Source: Clostridia bacterium (GTDB taxonomy: Bacteria > Bacillota > Clostridia > Oscillospirales > CAG-272). From it: DNA of 8,018 bases. The stretch covers positions 1 through 8,018 of the forward strand of contig JAFQOC010000496.1 of assembly GCA_017420845.1 (NCBI GenBank). The letters are read 5' to 3'. Within the stretch, counting starts at the first letter, position 1. Each line of letters begins with the position of its first letter. Below are positions 1 through 5,425 of the stretch, one piece after another. Below the pieces are notes generated by a model. The model saw nothing but the letters and a program-made list of their open reading frames with translations, had not been told where the DNA came from and searched no databases. The position numbers and the translations under genes are program-made.

Positions 1-12
1 GTGCCGCGTTCC

Positions 13-220
13 TTAGCCTTCCCCAGCGGGGAAGGTGGCACCCGCTTTAGCGGGTGACGGATGAGGAGAGCGGGTTTCAGATTGCCTTCCTGGTGTCAGC
101 TTTTCTCTTGCCTATCAATGATAATCTACACCCGGAAGGCTTCTGTATGCGGCTCTCCTCATCCACCGCTTCGCGGTCCCCCGCATCCGCTTGCGGATGG
201 CACCGCATGGGGAAGGCTAA
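13..220. repeat. 208-bp nested palindromic intergenic element (MITE-like)
   Basis: The outer ends are a perfect 12-bp inverted repeat, TTAGCCTTCCCC at 13-24 and GGGGAAGGCTAA at 209-220. Nested inside are a perfect 13-bp pair (59-71 GGATGAGGAGAGC against 152-164) and a 12/13 pair (84-96 GCCTTCCTGGTGT against 128-140). All pairs share a centre near 112-117, so the whole stretch can fold into one long cruciform. Short local hairpins also occur, such as CCCGCTTTAGCGGG at 41-54. No reading frame inside looks like a real gene. It resembles the non-coding palindromic repeats dispersed in gut Clostridia. I infer a non-autonomous mobile or dispersed element; no target-site duplication is clear. Confidence 0.7.
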
Positions 221-240
221 TCAAGGTCGGTGCCAACCCA

Positions 241-256
241 CCGACAAACCCAAATT
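241..256 (+). repeat. GACAAACCC-AATT motif, copy A
   Basis: CCGACAAACCCAAATT lies 48 nt before the ATG of the DUF4886 gene. Near-identical copies occur at 2314-2330 (-), 2545-2561 (+) and 7865-7881 (-), each reading toward the neighbouring gene. No good -10 box lies at the correct distance here (the best is a weak TAATCT at 276-281), so its role as part of a promoter is only a suggestion. Confidence 0.5.
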
Positions 257-304
257 AGAAATGACATCAACCTCGTAATCTTTCCACAGACAAGGAGCAA
301 CGAC

Positions 305-1075
305 ATGAAAAAGAGCATCAAGAACCTGGCCATCGGCAACAGCTTCTCGGTAGACGGTATGGAATACCTCTGGCAGGTCCTCCGTGCGGGCGGGGTGGAG
401 GAGGTGATCCTGGGGAACCTGGCCATCGGCGGCTGTCCCGTTTGTCTCCACGCCGACAACGTTGCCTCGGATGCCCCTGCTTACCTCTATGGCAAGAACA
501 CCGACGGCGTCTGGACGTGGGAGTCCGAGCAGACCTTCTCCCGCGGCCTTCTGGATGAGGAGTGGGACGTCGTCACCCTCCAACAGGCCAGCCACGACAG
601 CGGCCTCCCCGAGACCTACGCCCGCCAAGGTGAGGTCATCGACTACGTCAATACCCACAAGCGCAACCCCAACGCCGTCCTGTACTGGCACATGACCTGG
701 GCCTACCAGAGCGACAGCGACCACTGGGCCTTCCCCCGCTACAACAGCGATCAGGCAACCATGTATAATGCCATCGTGAACGCCGTACAGACCCAAATTC
801 TGCCCAACCCTGCCTATACGGGCGTGATCCCTTCGGGCGTCGCCATCCAGAACCTCCGCGCTACCCCCGTAGGGGATACCGTCACCCGCGACGGCTTCCA
901 CATGAGCGAGAGCCACGGCCGCTATACCGCCGCACTCACCTGGGCCCAGACCCTCTGCAGGGTGGATCCCGACACCGTGGACTGGATGCCCGAGGACTTT
1001 GCCGACGCCATCCGTCCCGATCTGGCCTATATCCGTGAGGCGGTCAAGAAGGCGGGAAACACGTCTTTGGCGTGA
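305..1075 (+). CDS. DUF4886 family SGNH-hydrolase-like protein
   Basis: This 256-aa protein matches the pattern of DUF4886 proteins, a branch of the SGNH/GDSL hydrolase fold whose members are presumed esterases or deacylases, often on carbohydrates. The block I motif is IGNSFSVD at residues 10-17, with Ser13 the expected nucleophile. A Gly-Gly at 42-43 follows in the block II region, TLQQASHDSG lies at 91-100, and the block V Asp-x-x-His is DGFH at 196-199, followed by GRYTAALTW at 205-213. I see no signal peptide, so it is predicted cytoplasmic. ATG 305 is chosen because AAGGAG sits at 292-297 with 7-nt spacing; the open frame continues upstream to 230 but with no comparable site. The gene stands alone, with a repeat upstream and a terminator 13 nt downstream. 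The real substrate is not evident from context. Confidence 0.85.
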   Translation: MKKSIKNLAIGNSFSVDGMEYLWQVLRAGGVEEVILGNLAIGGCPVCLHADNVASDAPAYLYGKNTDGVWTWESEQTFSRGLLDEEWDVVTLQQASHDSGLPETYARQGEVIDYVNTHKRNPNAVLYWHMTWAYQSDSDHWAFPRYNSDQATMYNAIVNAVQTQILPNPAYTGVIPSGVAIQNLRATPVGDTVTRDGFHMSESHGRYTAALTWAQTLCRVDPDTVDWMPEDFADAIRPDLAYIREAVKKAGNTSLA

Positions 1076-1088
1076 CTCAACTCCATAG

Positions 1089-1129
1089 AAACAGCCTCCG
1101 CAGGTACAAAAACCCACGGAGGCTGTTTT
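1089..1129. terminator. Intrinsic terminator, probably bidirectional
   Basis: A perfect 12-bp stem pairs AAACAGCCTCCG (1089-1100) with CGGAGGCTGTTT (1117-1128), loop 16 nt, followed by a T run on the plus strand (1126-1129). On the minus strand the stem ends in TTTC, so it could also stop transcripts of the convergent membrane-protein gene. It begins 13 nt after the DUF4886 stop codon. Confidence 0.85.
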
Positions 1130-1158
1130 CATGTATCGTCAGGGCTTTCCATAAATCG

Positions 1159-1244
1159 GGTAGGGGCGCACCTATGTGTGCGCCCTATCTGTATCTCTGC
1201 TTCGGGCGCACACGCCCCGAGCTTGCGAGGATGGCGCCCCTACC
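1159..1244. repeat. 86-bp palindromic repeat, copy 1
   Basis: The ends are an 11-bp perfect inverted repeat, GGTAGGGGCGC (1159-1169) and GCGCCCCTACC (1234-1244). Inside are GGGCGCAC blocks that form further hairpins. The left 27 bp (1159-1185) recur exactly at 5351-5377. It lies between the convergent 3' ends of the DUF4886 and membrane-protein genes. This looks like a dispersed intergenic repeat and may help end transcription. Confidence 0.75.
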
Positions 1245-1290
1245 GTATCATGAGTGGGAGGTTCAAAGATGTGGTGTTATGGGGGGAATG

Positions 1291-2178
1291 CTACGGCAGC
1301 TCCCGCAGGATGCAGTAGGCCTTCCCGAAGGCCCCCTCATAGACCTCCACCACCACGGGATCCCCGACCTCGGTCTCCCGATAATCCGACGCGGCCACGT
1401 CCAGCTCCAGCTCCTGCCCCGCCACCGTGACCGTCAGAAAGCAACGGGTCATCTTGCCCGCCGAGCGGTGCTTGTCCTTCACCGTAACGGTGTAGGAGGT
1501 TGGCTTGCTCATATCCAGCGCGCAGTTGAGATTCTGCGCCGTAAAGGTCAGAAGGATAAAGCCCATGAGCAGGACGATACAGGGTAGCGCGATGCGCTCG
1601 GAGAGCCTGTCGTCCTTCAGCTCAATAGTGCCCTTGACCAGAAAGAACACCGTGACCCCCGTGAGCAGCAGGGACAGGACCAGGGGGATCTCCCAGAGGT
1701 GCAGAAATTTGGTCGGCTCCACAAAGGTGTAGGTCGTCACCCCTACGACGGTCATCAGCACCTCGAACATCAACAGATAGCCGTTCAGCGCGGGACGGTA
1801 GGACAGGTAGGCCGACAGAAACAGGTAGCGGGCGCAGTAGGCGGCGTGGGCCACCAGCAGGATCGCCGACAGAAGCATGGTCAGACGGGGGAAGGGAAGA
1901 AGGGCACCCTGGAGCATATTGACCACCGAGGCCGCCGCCAATATTCGCCCCATGACCGTGGGACGGGAGGAGTGGATAAAGGCGAAGTAGAGAACGCCGA
2001 TGCCCATGAGCAGGAAGGGGAGCATGGACAGGATCACCACGTCGGTTACGGCGGAGGGCAGAATACCCAAGATGCACATGGACACGAATCCCGCGATGAT
2101 GAGGCCGATGCCCCACCCGAAGCCTTGGTCGGACAGGAGCTTTTTGTAAAATGGGAGCTTTTTCGGCGGTTGCTTCAT
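1291..2178 (-). CDS. Seven-helix integral membrane protein, function unknown
   Basis: This 295-aa protein is not recognised by name. It has a basic N-terminal tail (residues 1-15, KQPPKK and YKK), then about seven hydrophobic helices near 22-40, 46-67, 78-97, 99-118, 131-151, 163-183 and 195-213. A soluble C-terminal region of about 80 residues follows (214-295), rich in alternating beta-type stretches such as CFLTVTVAGQELELDVA (246-262) and DPVVVEVYEGAFGKAYCIL (273-291). That tail resembles the small beta domain of DUF3592-like membrane proteins, but only loosely. With the positive-inside rule, seven helices would place the tail outside the cell. The start at 2178 is supported by AAAAGGAGG just upstream (about 2183-2191). 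A consensus promoter lies at 2242-2270. The gene is monocistronic. Transport, sensing and envelope roles all remain possible. Confidence 0.8.
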   Translation of the reverse strand: MKQPPKKLPFYKKLLSDQGFGWGIGLIIAGFVSMCILGILPSAVTDVVILSMLPFLLMGIGVLYFAFIHSSRPTVMGRILAAASVVNMLQGALLPFPRLTMLLSAILLVAHAAYCARYLFLSAYLSYRPALNGYLLMFEVLMTVVGVTTYTFVEPTKFLHLWEIPLVLSLLLTGVTVFFLVKGTIELKDDRLSERIALPCIVLLMGFILLTFTAQNLNCALDMSKPTSYTVTVKDKHRSAGKMTRCFLTVTVAGQELELDVAASDYRETEVGDPVVVEVYEGAFGKAYCILRELP

Positions 2179-2241
2179 GATAGCCTCCTTTTCGTGGCTT
2201 TTTATCTTTTAGTTGCGTTCTACTGATCGCTTGATGTAATT

Positions 2242-2270
2242 ATTATACATCATACGTGCGGGTTTGTCAA
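2242..2270 (-). promoter_or_regulatory. Sigma-A type promoter of the membrane-protein gene
   Basis: On the minus strand TTGACA (2265-2270) and TATAAT (2242-2247) are separated by exactly 17 bp; both hexamers match consensus. The -10 box is overlapped by an inverted repeat, GATGTA (2233-2238) and TACATC (2246-2251), which could be a repressor site. The start codon is 64 nt downstream of the -10 box. The promoter matches, base for base in its key parts, the outward promoter at 2624-2652. Confidence 0.88.
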
Positions 2271-2634
2271 TAGGTTTCAGCTTTTTTCATGACTGTTTTT
2301 GGGGGAGCGTTTCAAATTTGGGTTTGTCGGTCTGACAGAAAAGAGTGCCTCACTTCTCGTGATGACTCCCCCACCCGCTTCGCGGGAGCCCCCTCGGAGA
2401 GGGAGCCTTTTGCCCAGACCCGCGGAAATTCGTTACCCGACAAGCGATTCTTACCCGCGCCCCAAGGCTCCCTCCCCGAGGGGGCTCCGCCCGCAGGCGG
2501 TGGGGGAGTTTACCGTCATGGGCATTTTTACCCTTTCAAACAGCCCGACAAACCCCAATTTACAGACAACCAACACAGCCCCCAAAAAATCCCCATGAAA
2601 CAACACTTTTTTTCCGAAATCCCTTGACAAACCC
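2260..2634. repeat. 375-bp nested inverted-repeat element with promoters at both ends
   Basis: Five pairs of inverted repeats share a centre near 2437-2447: GGGTTTGTCAA 2260-2270 with TTGACAAACCC 2624-2634 (perfect); TTTCATG...TTTTTGGGGG 2285-2305 with CCCCCAAAAA...CATGAAA 2579-2600; 2314-2330 with 2545-2561 (16/17); ACTCCCCCACC 2365-2375 with 2499-2509 (perfect); and 2386-2409 with 2464-2487 (23/24). The inner part (2365-2509) resembles a dispersed Clostridia repeat with CCCTCGGGGAGGG-type arms. The outermost arms are the -35 boxes of two divergent promoters. No protein gene is supported inside this stretch. Confidence 0.7.
2365..2509. repeat. 145-bp core palindromic repeat
   Basis: ACTCCCCCACC (2365-2375) and GGTGGGGGAGT (2499-2509) form the ends. 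Inside, a 24-bp arm at 2386-2409 pairs with 2464-2487 with one mismatch, leaving a central unpaired stretch of about 54 bp. Each half also contains its own smaller hairpins (for example CCCGCTTCGCGGG at 2374-2386). It is probably a unit in its own right that lies inside the larger symmetric region. It resembles, but is not the same sequence as, the element at 13-220. Confidence 0.75.
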
Positions 2635-2652
2635 CGATCCATTGTGTATAAT
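2624..2652 (+). promoter_or_regulatory. Sigma-A type promoter of the riboswitch-transporter unit
   Basis: TTGACA (2624-2629) and TATAAT (2647-2652) are separated by 17 bp. Transcription should begin around 2659-2661, just at the 5' edge of the lysine aptamer. A 13-bp palindrome, TTGTAT-C-ATACAA (2654-2666), covers the expected start site. It could be an operator or simply part of the outer aptamer stem. Confidence 0.9.
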
Positions 2653-2659
2653 GTTGTAT

Positions 2660-2835
2660 CATACAAGGTAGAGGCGCGGTCTTCAAGAGTCGAACGGGTC
2701 AAGCGGTGCGGAACCGCCGTTCAAAAGGGAAGATCGCCGAAACGGGTCTCGCCGCCGCGGGCGGGGCGTGTTGGGGTGCAGGAGAAGATTCTGCGCACTG
2801 TCACAGAGTTCTGTGGAGCGCTATCGGGACATAAA
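2660..2835 (+). ncRNA. Lysine riboswitch (L box) aptamer
   Basis: The leader carries the conserved lysine-aptamer signatures: AGAGGCGCG (2670-2678), TTCAAGAGT (2682-2690), AAAGGG...TCGCCGAA (2724-2741) and the 3' CTGTCAC...TGTGGAGCGCTATC block (2798-2825). Helices can be drawn by hand: P1 2667-2671 with 2821-2825, P2 2676-2684 with 2729-2737 (9 bp including one G-U), its distal arm 2692-2696 with 2718-2722 continued by 2703-2706 with 2714-2717, an arm around 2776-2798, and CACAG-AGTT-CTGTG at 2802-2815. This architecture is that of the B. subtilis lysC leader. Lysine binding would close P1 and favour the terminator at 2853-2885, lowering expression of the transporter. The exact aptamer ends are uncertain by about 10 nt. 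Confidence 0.92.
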
Positions 2836-2852
2836 TCTCTTGGGATATTTAT

Positions 2853-2885
2853 GGGAGCCGTGCGTTTTGCGGCTCCCGTTTTTTT
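2853..2885 (+). terminator. Riboswitch expression-platform terminator
   Basis: GGGAGCCG (2853-2860) pairs with CGGCTCCC (2870-2877) with a 9-nt loop, followed by seven T residues (2879-2885). It lies between the aptamer and the transporter start codon. A competing hairpin, CATAAAT (2830-2836) with ATTTATG (2847-2853), sits between aptamer and terminator and takes the first base of the terminator stem, so it may belong to the switch. I could not define a full antiterminator by eye. Confidence 0.88.
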
Positions 2886-2951
2886 GCCTGACCCCTGTGT
2901 AGCATTTCCCCGCAGATACAGAAAACAAAAAAGAAAGGATCACAGAAAATC

Positions 2952-4673
2952 ATGAAGCGCAAGATCATTCTCAATTCTGTCGTGATCGCCGTCCTCCTGG
3001 TGCTGTTCGTGGTGCTGTCCCTCATCGTGGACAACGGTGCCGTTGGTCAGTACATGGACGCCGACGGCTTCATCATGACCCAGGAGCAGGTAGACGCCTA
3101 CGTCGCCGACGGCGGCAGCCTGGAGGACCTCTCCACCGTGGACACCCCCTACTACGCCACCTACCTGGCCCTCCTGCCTCCCGTCATCGCCATTATCCTG
3201 GCGCTGATTACCAAGGAGGTCTTTTCCTCCCTGTTCGTGGGCGTGCTGGCAGGCGCGCTGCTGGCCACCAACTTCAACCCCGTCGGCACCCTGACCACCA
3301 TCGTCAGCGACGGCTTCATCGCTTCCACCGCCGACGCCTGGAACGCGGGCATCCTCATGTTCCTGGTGCTCCTCGGTATGATGGTCGCCCTCATCAATAA
3401 GGCAGGCGGCTCCCGTGCCTTCGGTGCCTGGGCCCAGAGCCACGTCAAGACCCGTGTGGGCGCCCAACTGGCTACCTTCGCCCTCGGCGTGCTCATCTTC
3501 GTGGACGACTACTTCAACTGCCTCACCGTGGGTAGCGTCATGCGCCCCGTGGCCGACAGCAAGAACATCTCCCGCGCCAAGCTGGCCTACCTCATCGACG
3601 CCACCGCCGCCCCCGTCTGCATGATCGCCCCCATCTCCTCCTGGGCTGCCGCCGTGGCAGGCGTGGTGGTCTCGGTCAACGGCCTGTCCCTGTTCATCAA
3701 GGCCATCCCCTACAACTTCTACTCCCTGCTGACCATCGTCATGATCCTGGTCATCACCCTGCTGAAATTCGACTACGGCCCCATGAAGAAGCATGAGATC
3801 AACGCCCTGAACGGCGACATCTTCTCCGAGGGCGAGCGTCACGCGGGGGACGGCGAGGAGGCTGAGTACAACGCTAAGGGCCGCGTCATCGACCTGGTTC
3901 TGCCCGTGGTCTTCCTCATCATCGCCTGCATCGTGGGCATGATCTACACCGGCGGCTTCTTCGACGGCACCTCCTTCGTGGATGCCTTCGCAAACTGCGA
4001 CGCCTCTGTGGGCCTGGCTCTGGGCTCTGCCGTGGCCGTCATTTTCACCGCGATCTACCTCATCGCCCGCCGCGTCATCTCCTTCAAGGACGCCATGGCC
4101 TCCCTGCCCAAGGGATTTTGCGCCATGGTTCCCGCCATCCTGATCCTGTGCTTCGCCTGGACCCTGAATGGCGTGACCGGTACCCTGGGTGCCGCCGTCT
4201 ACGTCCACGACCTCATGGCCGGTGCCGCCGAGGGGCTGACCATGCTGCTGCCCGCCATCATCTTTATCGTGGCCTGCCTGCTGGCCTTCGCCACCGGTAC
4301 CTCCTGGGGCACCTTCGGTATCCTCATCCCCATCGTCACCGCCCTCTTCCAGGTGGGTGCCGACGGCTCCATGCCCGAGCTCATGGTCATCGGTATCTCC
4401 GCCTGCCTGGCCGGCGCCGTCTGCGGCGACCACTGCTCCCCCATCTCGGATACCACCATCATGGCCTCCGCGGGTGCCCAGTGCAACCACGTCAACCACG
4501 TGTCCACCCAGCTCCCCTACGCCATCACCGTGGCCGCCGTCTCCTTCGTCTCCTTCATCATCGCCGGCTTCATCCAGAACTGGCTCATCTGCCTGCCCAT
4601 CGCTATCCTGCTCATGATCGCTACCCTTGTTGTGATCAAGATGATCTCCGGCAAGGCTGACAAGAAGCAGTAA
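2952..4673 (+). CDS. NhaC-family Na+/H+ antiporter-like permease, probable lysine transporter
   Basis: This 573-aa polytopic membrane protein has the hallmarks of the NhaC superfamily: VDDYFN (184-189), SRAKLAYLIDATAAP (207-221), TGTSWGTFG (448-456) and CGDHCSPISDTTIMASAG (491-508). There are roughly a dozen hydrophobic segments. The first helix is near 5-26, a hydrophilic loop follows at 27-66, and a charged cytoplasmic-type loop lies at 272-312. The family exchanges sodium for protons or for amines and amino acids. The lysine riboswitch upstream makes lysine the likely substrate; comparative work on the lysine regulon proposed an NhaC-type lysine transporter called LysW, and this gene would fit that role, though I have not aligned it. 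The start at 2952 has AAAGGA at 2934-2939, a rather long 12-nt spacing. A terminator follows at 4691. An ion-only antiporter is the alternative. Confidence 0.9.
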   Translation: MKRKIILNSVVIAVLLVLFVVLSLIVDNGAVGQYMDADGFIMTQEQVDAYVADGGSLEDLSTVDTPYYATYLALLPPVIAIILALITKEVFSSLFVGVLAGALLATNFNPVGTLTTIVSDGFIASTADAWNAGILMFLVLLGMMVALINKAGGSRAFGAWAQSHVKTRVGAQLATFALGVLIFVDDYFNCLTVGSVMRPVADSKNISRAKLAYLIDATAAPVCMIAPISSWAAAVAGVVVSVNGLSLFIKAIPYNFYSLLTIVMILVITLLKFDYGPMKKHEINALNGDIFSEGERHAGDGEEAEYNAKGRVIDLVLPVVFLIIACIVGMIYTGGFFDGTSFVDAFANCDASVGLALGSAVAVIFTAIYLIARRVISFKDAMASLPKGFCAMVPAILILCFAWTLNGVTGTLGAAVYVHDLMAGAAEGLTMLLPAIIFIVACLLAFATGTSWGTFGILIPIVTALFQVGADGSMPELMVIGISACLAGAVCGDHCSPISDTTIMASAGAQCNHVNHVSTQLPYAITVAAVSFVSFIIAGFIQNWLICLPIAILLMIATLVVIKMISGKADKKQ

Positions 4674-4690
4674 GCGTCTCTGAAACCAAA

Positions 4691-4728
4691 ATACCGCCAG
4701 GCCAAAGGGTCGGGCGGTGTTTTTTTTT
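4691..4728 (+). terminator. Intrinsic terminator of the transporter gene
   Basis: ACCGCC (4693-4698) pairs with GGCGGT (4713-4718) over a loop that can partly pair further, followed by a T-rich run (4718-4728) with nine uninterrupted T residues at 4720-4728. It lies 17 nt after the stop codon. Confidence 0.88.
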
Positions 4729-4886
4729 AGGTGCTCGGTCTTCTCCTCTCCGTCCGAAAGATCCTCCTTTTTTTGACGCAAACGGGATTGCAACTTGTTA
4801 AATGCATACAAAAATGAATATACACTTTTGTGCAAAAAATTCAAAAATCTGTGGAGAACTTTTGAAAGATTCATGAAGTTCAGCTC
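4729..4886. other. AT-rich gene-free spacer with an inverted repeat
   Basis: No protein or RNA gene is supported. The stretch from about 4790 to 4870 is markedly AT-rich against GC-rich neighbours. It holds an inverted repeat TGCA-TA-CAAAA (4803-4813) with TTTTG-TGCA (4826-4834), and an internal AAAATGAATATAC that faintly recalls an ArgR box but is not a convincing match. The long minus-strand reading frame across it is a shadow of the transporter gene. Confidence 0.5.
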
Positions 4887-4915
4887 TTGCCATTTTGGGA
4901 AAACGGGTATATAAT
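4887..4915 (+). promoter_or_regulatory. Promoter of the HPr-like gene
   Basis: TTGCCA (4887-4892) and TATAAT (4910-4915) are spaced by 17 bp. Transcription would start near 4922, giving an untranslated leader of about 93 nt. That leader holds two mutually exclusive hairpins, CCATCG (4957-4962) with CGATGG (4976-4981), and GCCGAT (4974-4979) with ATCGGC (4994-4999), the second ending just before the ribosome binding site. Confidence 0.75.
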
Positions 4916-5014
4916 ATGGGCGTCATCAAGACGGTGACACGTCAAATCAGCAAGCCCCATCGACCCCCAAAAAGCCGATGGTCCGCGCCGTTTATCGGCA
5001 GAAAGGAAACCATC

Positions 5015-5257
5015 ATGAAATCCGTTTACATCAAGCTCATCACCATCGAAGACGTCTACAGCCTTGTCAAGACCCTCTTGGCCTTTGACGGCGAGGTGGA
5101 TCTGGAGTCGGGTCGCTACAAGGTGGACGGCCGCTCCCTGCTGGGCATTTTCAGTTTGGATCTGACCAAGCCCGTGAAACTCATCTATCACGGCGCGAAG
5201 GCCGAGGAGCTGTTTGCCCATCTGAACCGATTCGTGGTTGAGAATCCCGAGGCATGA
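5015..5257 (+). CDS. HPr-like protein lacking the catalytic histidine (Crh-like)
   Basis: This 80-aa protein matches clostridial small proteins usually annotated as HPr-family phosphocarrier proteins. HPr carries phosphate on His15, inside a GLHARP motif, during PTS sugar uptake. Here the corresponding stretch reads LITIEDVYSLV (8-18) with no His. The second HPr signature is kept: VDGRSLLGIFSLDL (37-50), where Ser41 aligns with the Ser46 that HPr kinase phosphorylates. That combination is the one seen in Bacillus Crh, a catabolite-regulation partner of CcpA, so a regulatory rather than phosphate-relay role is inferred. FDGEVDLESGRY (24-35) is also typical of this clostridial group. ATG 5015 is chosen because AAAGGAAA lies at about 5002-5009; upstream in-frame ATGs at 4895 and 4916 have no convincing site and precede or overlap the promoter. 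It is monocistronic. Confidence 0.8.
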   Translation: MKSVYIKLITIEDVYSLVKTLLAFDGEVDLESGRYKVDGRSLLGIFSLDLTKPVKLIYHGAKAEELFAHLNRFVVENPEA

Positions 5258-5282
5258 GCCTCCCCTCTTAAAATGAAAATGA

Positions 5283-5323
5283 TCCCCCGACACCCAAAAG
5301 CGTGTGTCGGGGGAATTGGTTTT
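5283..5323. terminator. Intrinsic terminator, possibly bidirectional
   Basis: TCCCCCGACAC (5283-5293) pairs perfectly with GTGTCGGGGGA (5304-5314), an 11-bp stem with a 10-nt loop. On the plus strand it is followed by ATTGGTTTTG. On the minus strand it is followed by an ATCATTTTCATTTT tract, so it may serve both the HPr-like gene and the convergent oxidoreductase gene. Confidence 0.82.
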
Positions 5324-5350
5324 GTGGGGGCGCAGGGCCTTCGAAGGCTC

Positions 5351-5377
5351 GGTAGGGGCGCACCTATGTGTGCGCCC
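5351..5377. repeat. Partial copy of the 1159-1244 repeat
   Basis: These 27 bp are identical to 1159-1185: GGTAGGGGCGC, then CACCTATG, then TGTGCGCCC. Inside, GGGCGCAC (5355-5362, with its preceding G run) pairs with GTGCGCCC (5370-5377) as a short hairpin. The right half of the longer copy is absent. Like copy 1, it lies between convergent genes. Confidence 0.8.
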
Positions 5378-5425
5378 GAAGCGCGAGCATCTCTCGACCC
5401 GTGCAGTCGTCATTTCCGCAAAGGA

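Noticed and set aside
13..220. CRISPR-like repeat array
   Set aside because: The repeats are inverted and nested around one centre, not regularly spaced direct repeats, and no cas gene is near.
221..1132. Minus-strand open frame of 303 codons over the DUF4886 gene
   Set aside because: It is a Gly/Val-rich shadow; the plus strand has family motifs and a ribosome binding site, and this frame crosses the terminator at 1089-1129.
2644..2955. Open frame of 103 codons across the leader
   Set aside because: It lies on the lysine riboswitch and its terminator, starts inside the -10 region and shows no protein-like features.
4801..4845. Possible ArgR-type operator in the AT-rich spacer
   Set aside because: Only a partial AATGAATAT-like half is present with no good second half, and the downstream gene is not an arginine gene. 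Kept only as a remark.
2940..4874. Long minus-strand open frame of 644 codons
   Set aside because: It is antisense to the NhaC-family gene; its product is a low-complexity run of Gly, Asp, His and Gln typical of the mirror of a GC-rich membrane gene, and it has no hydrophobic or domain structure.
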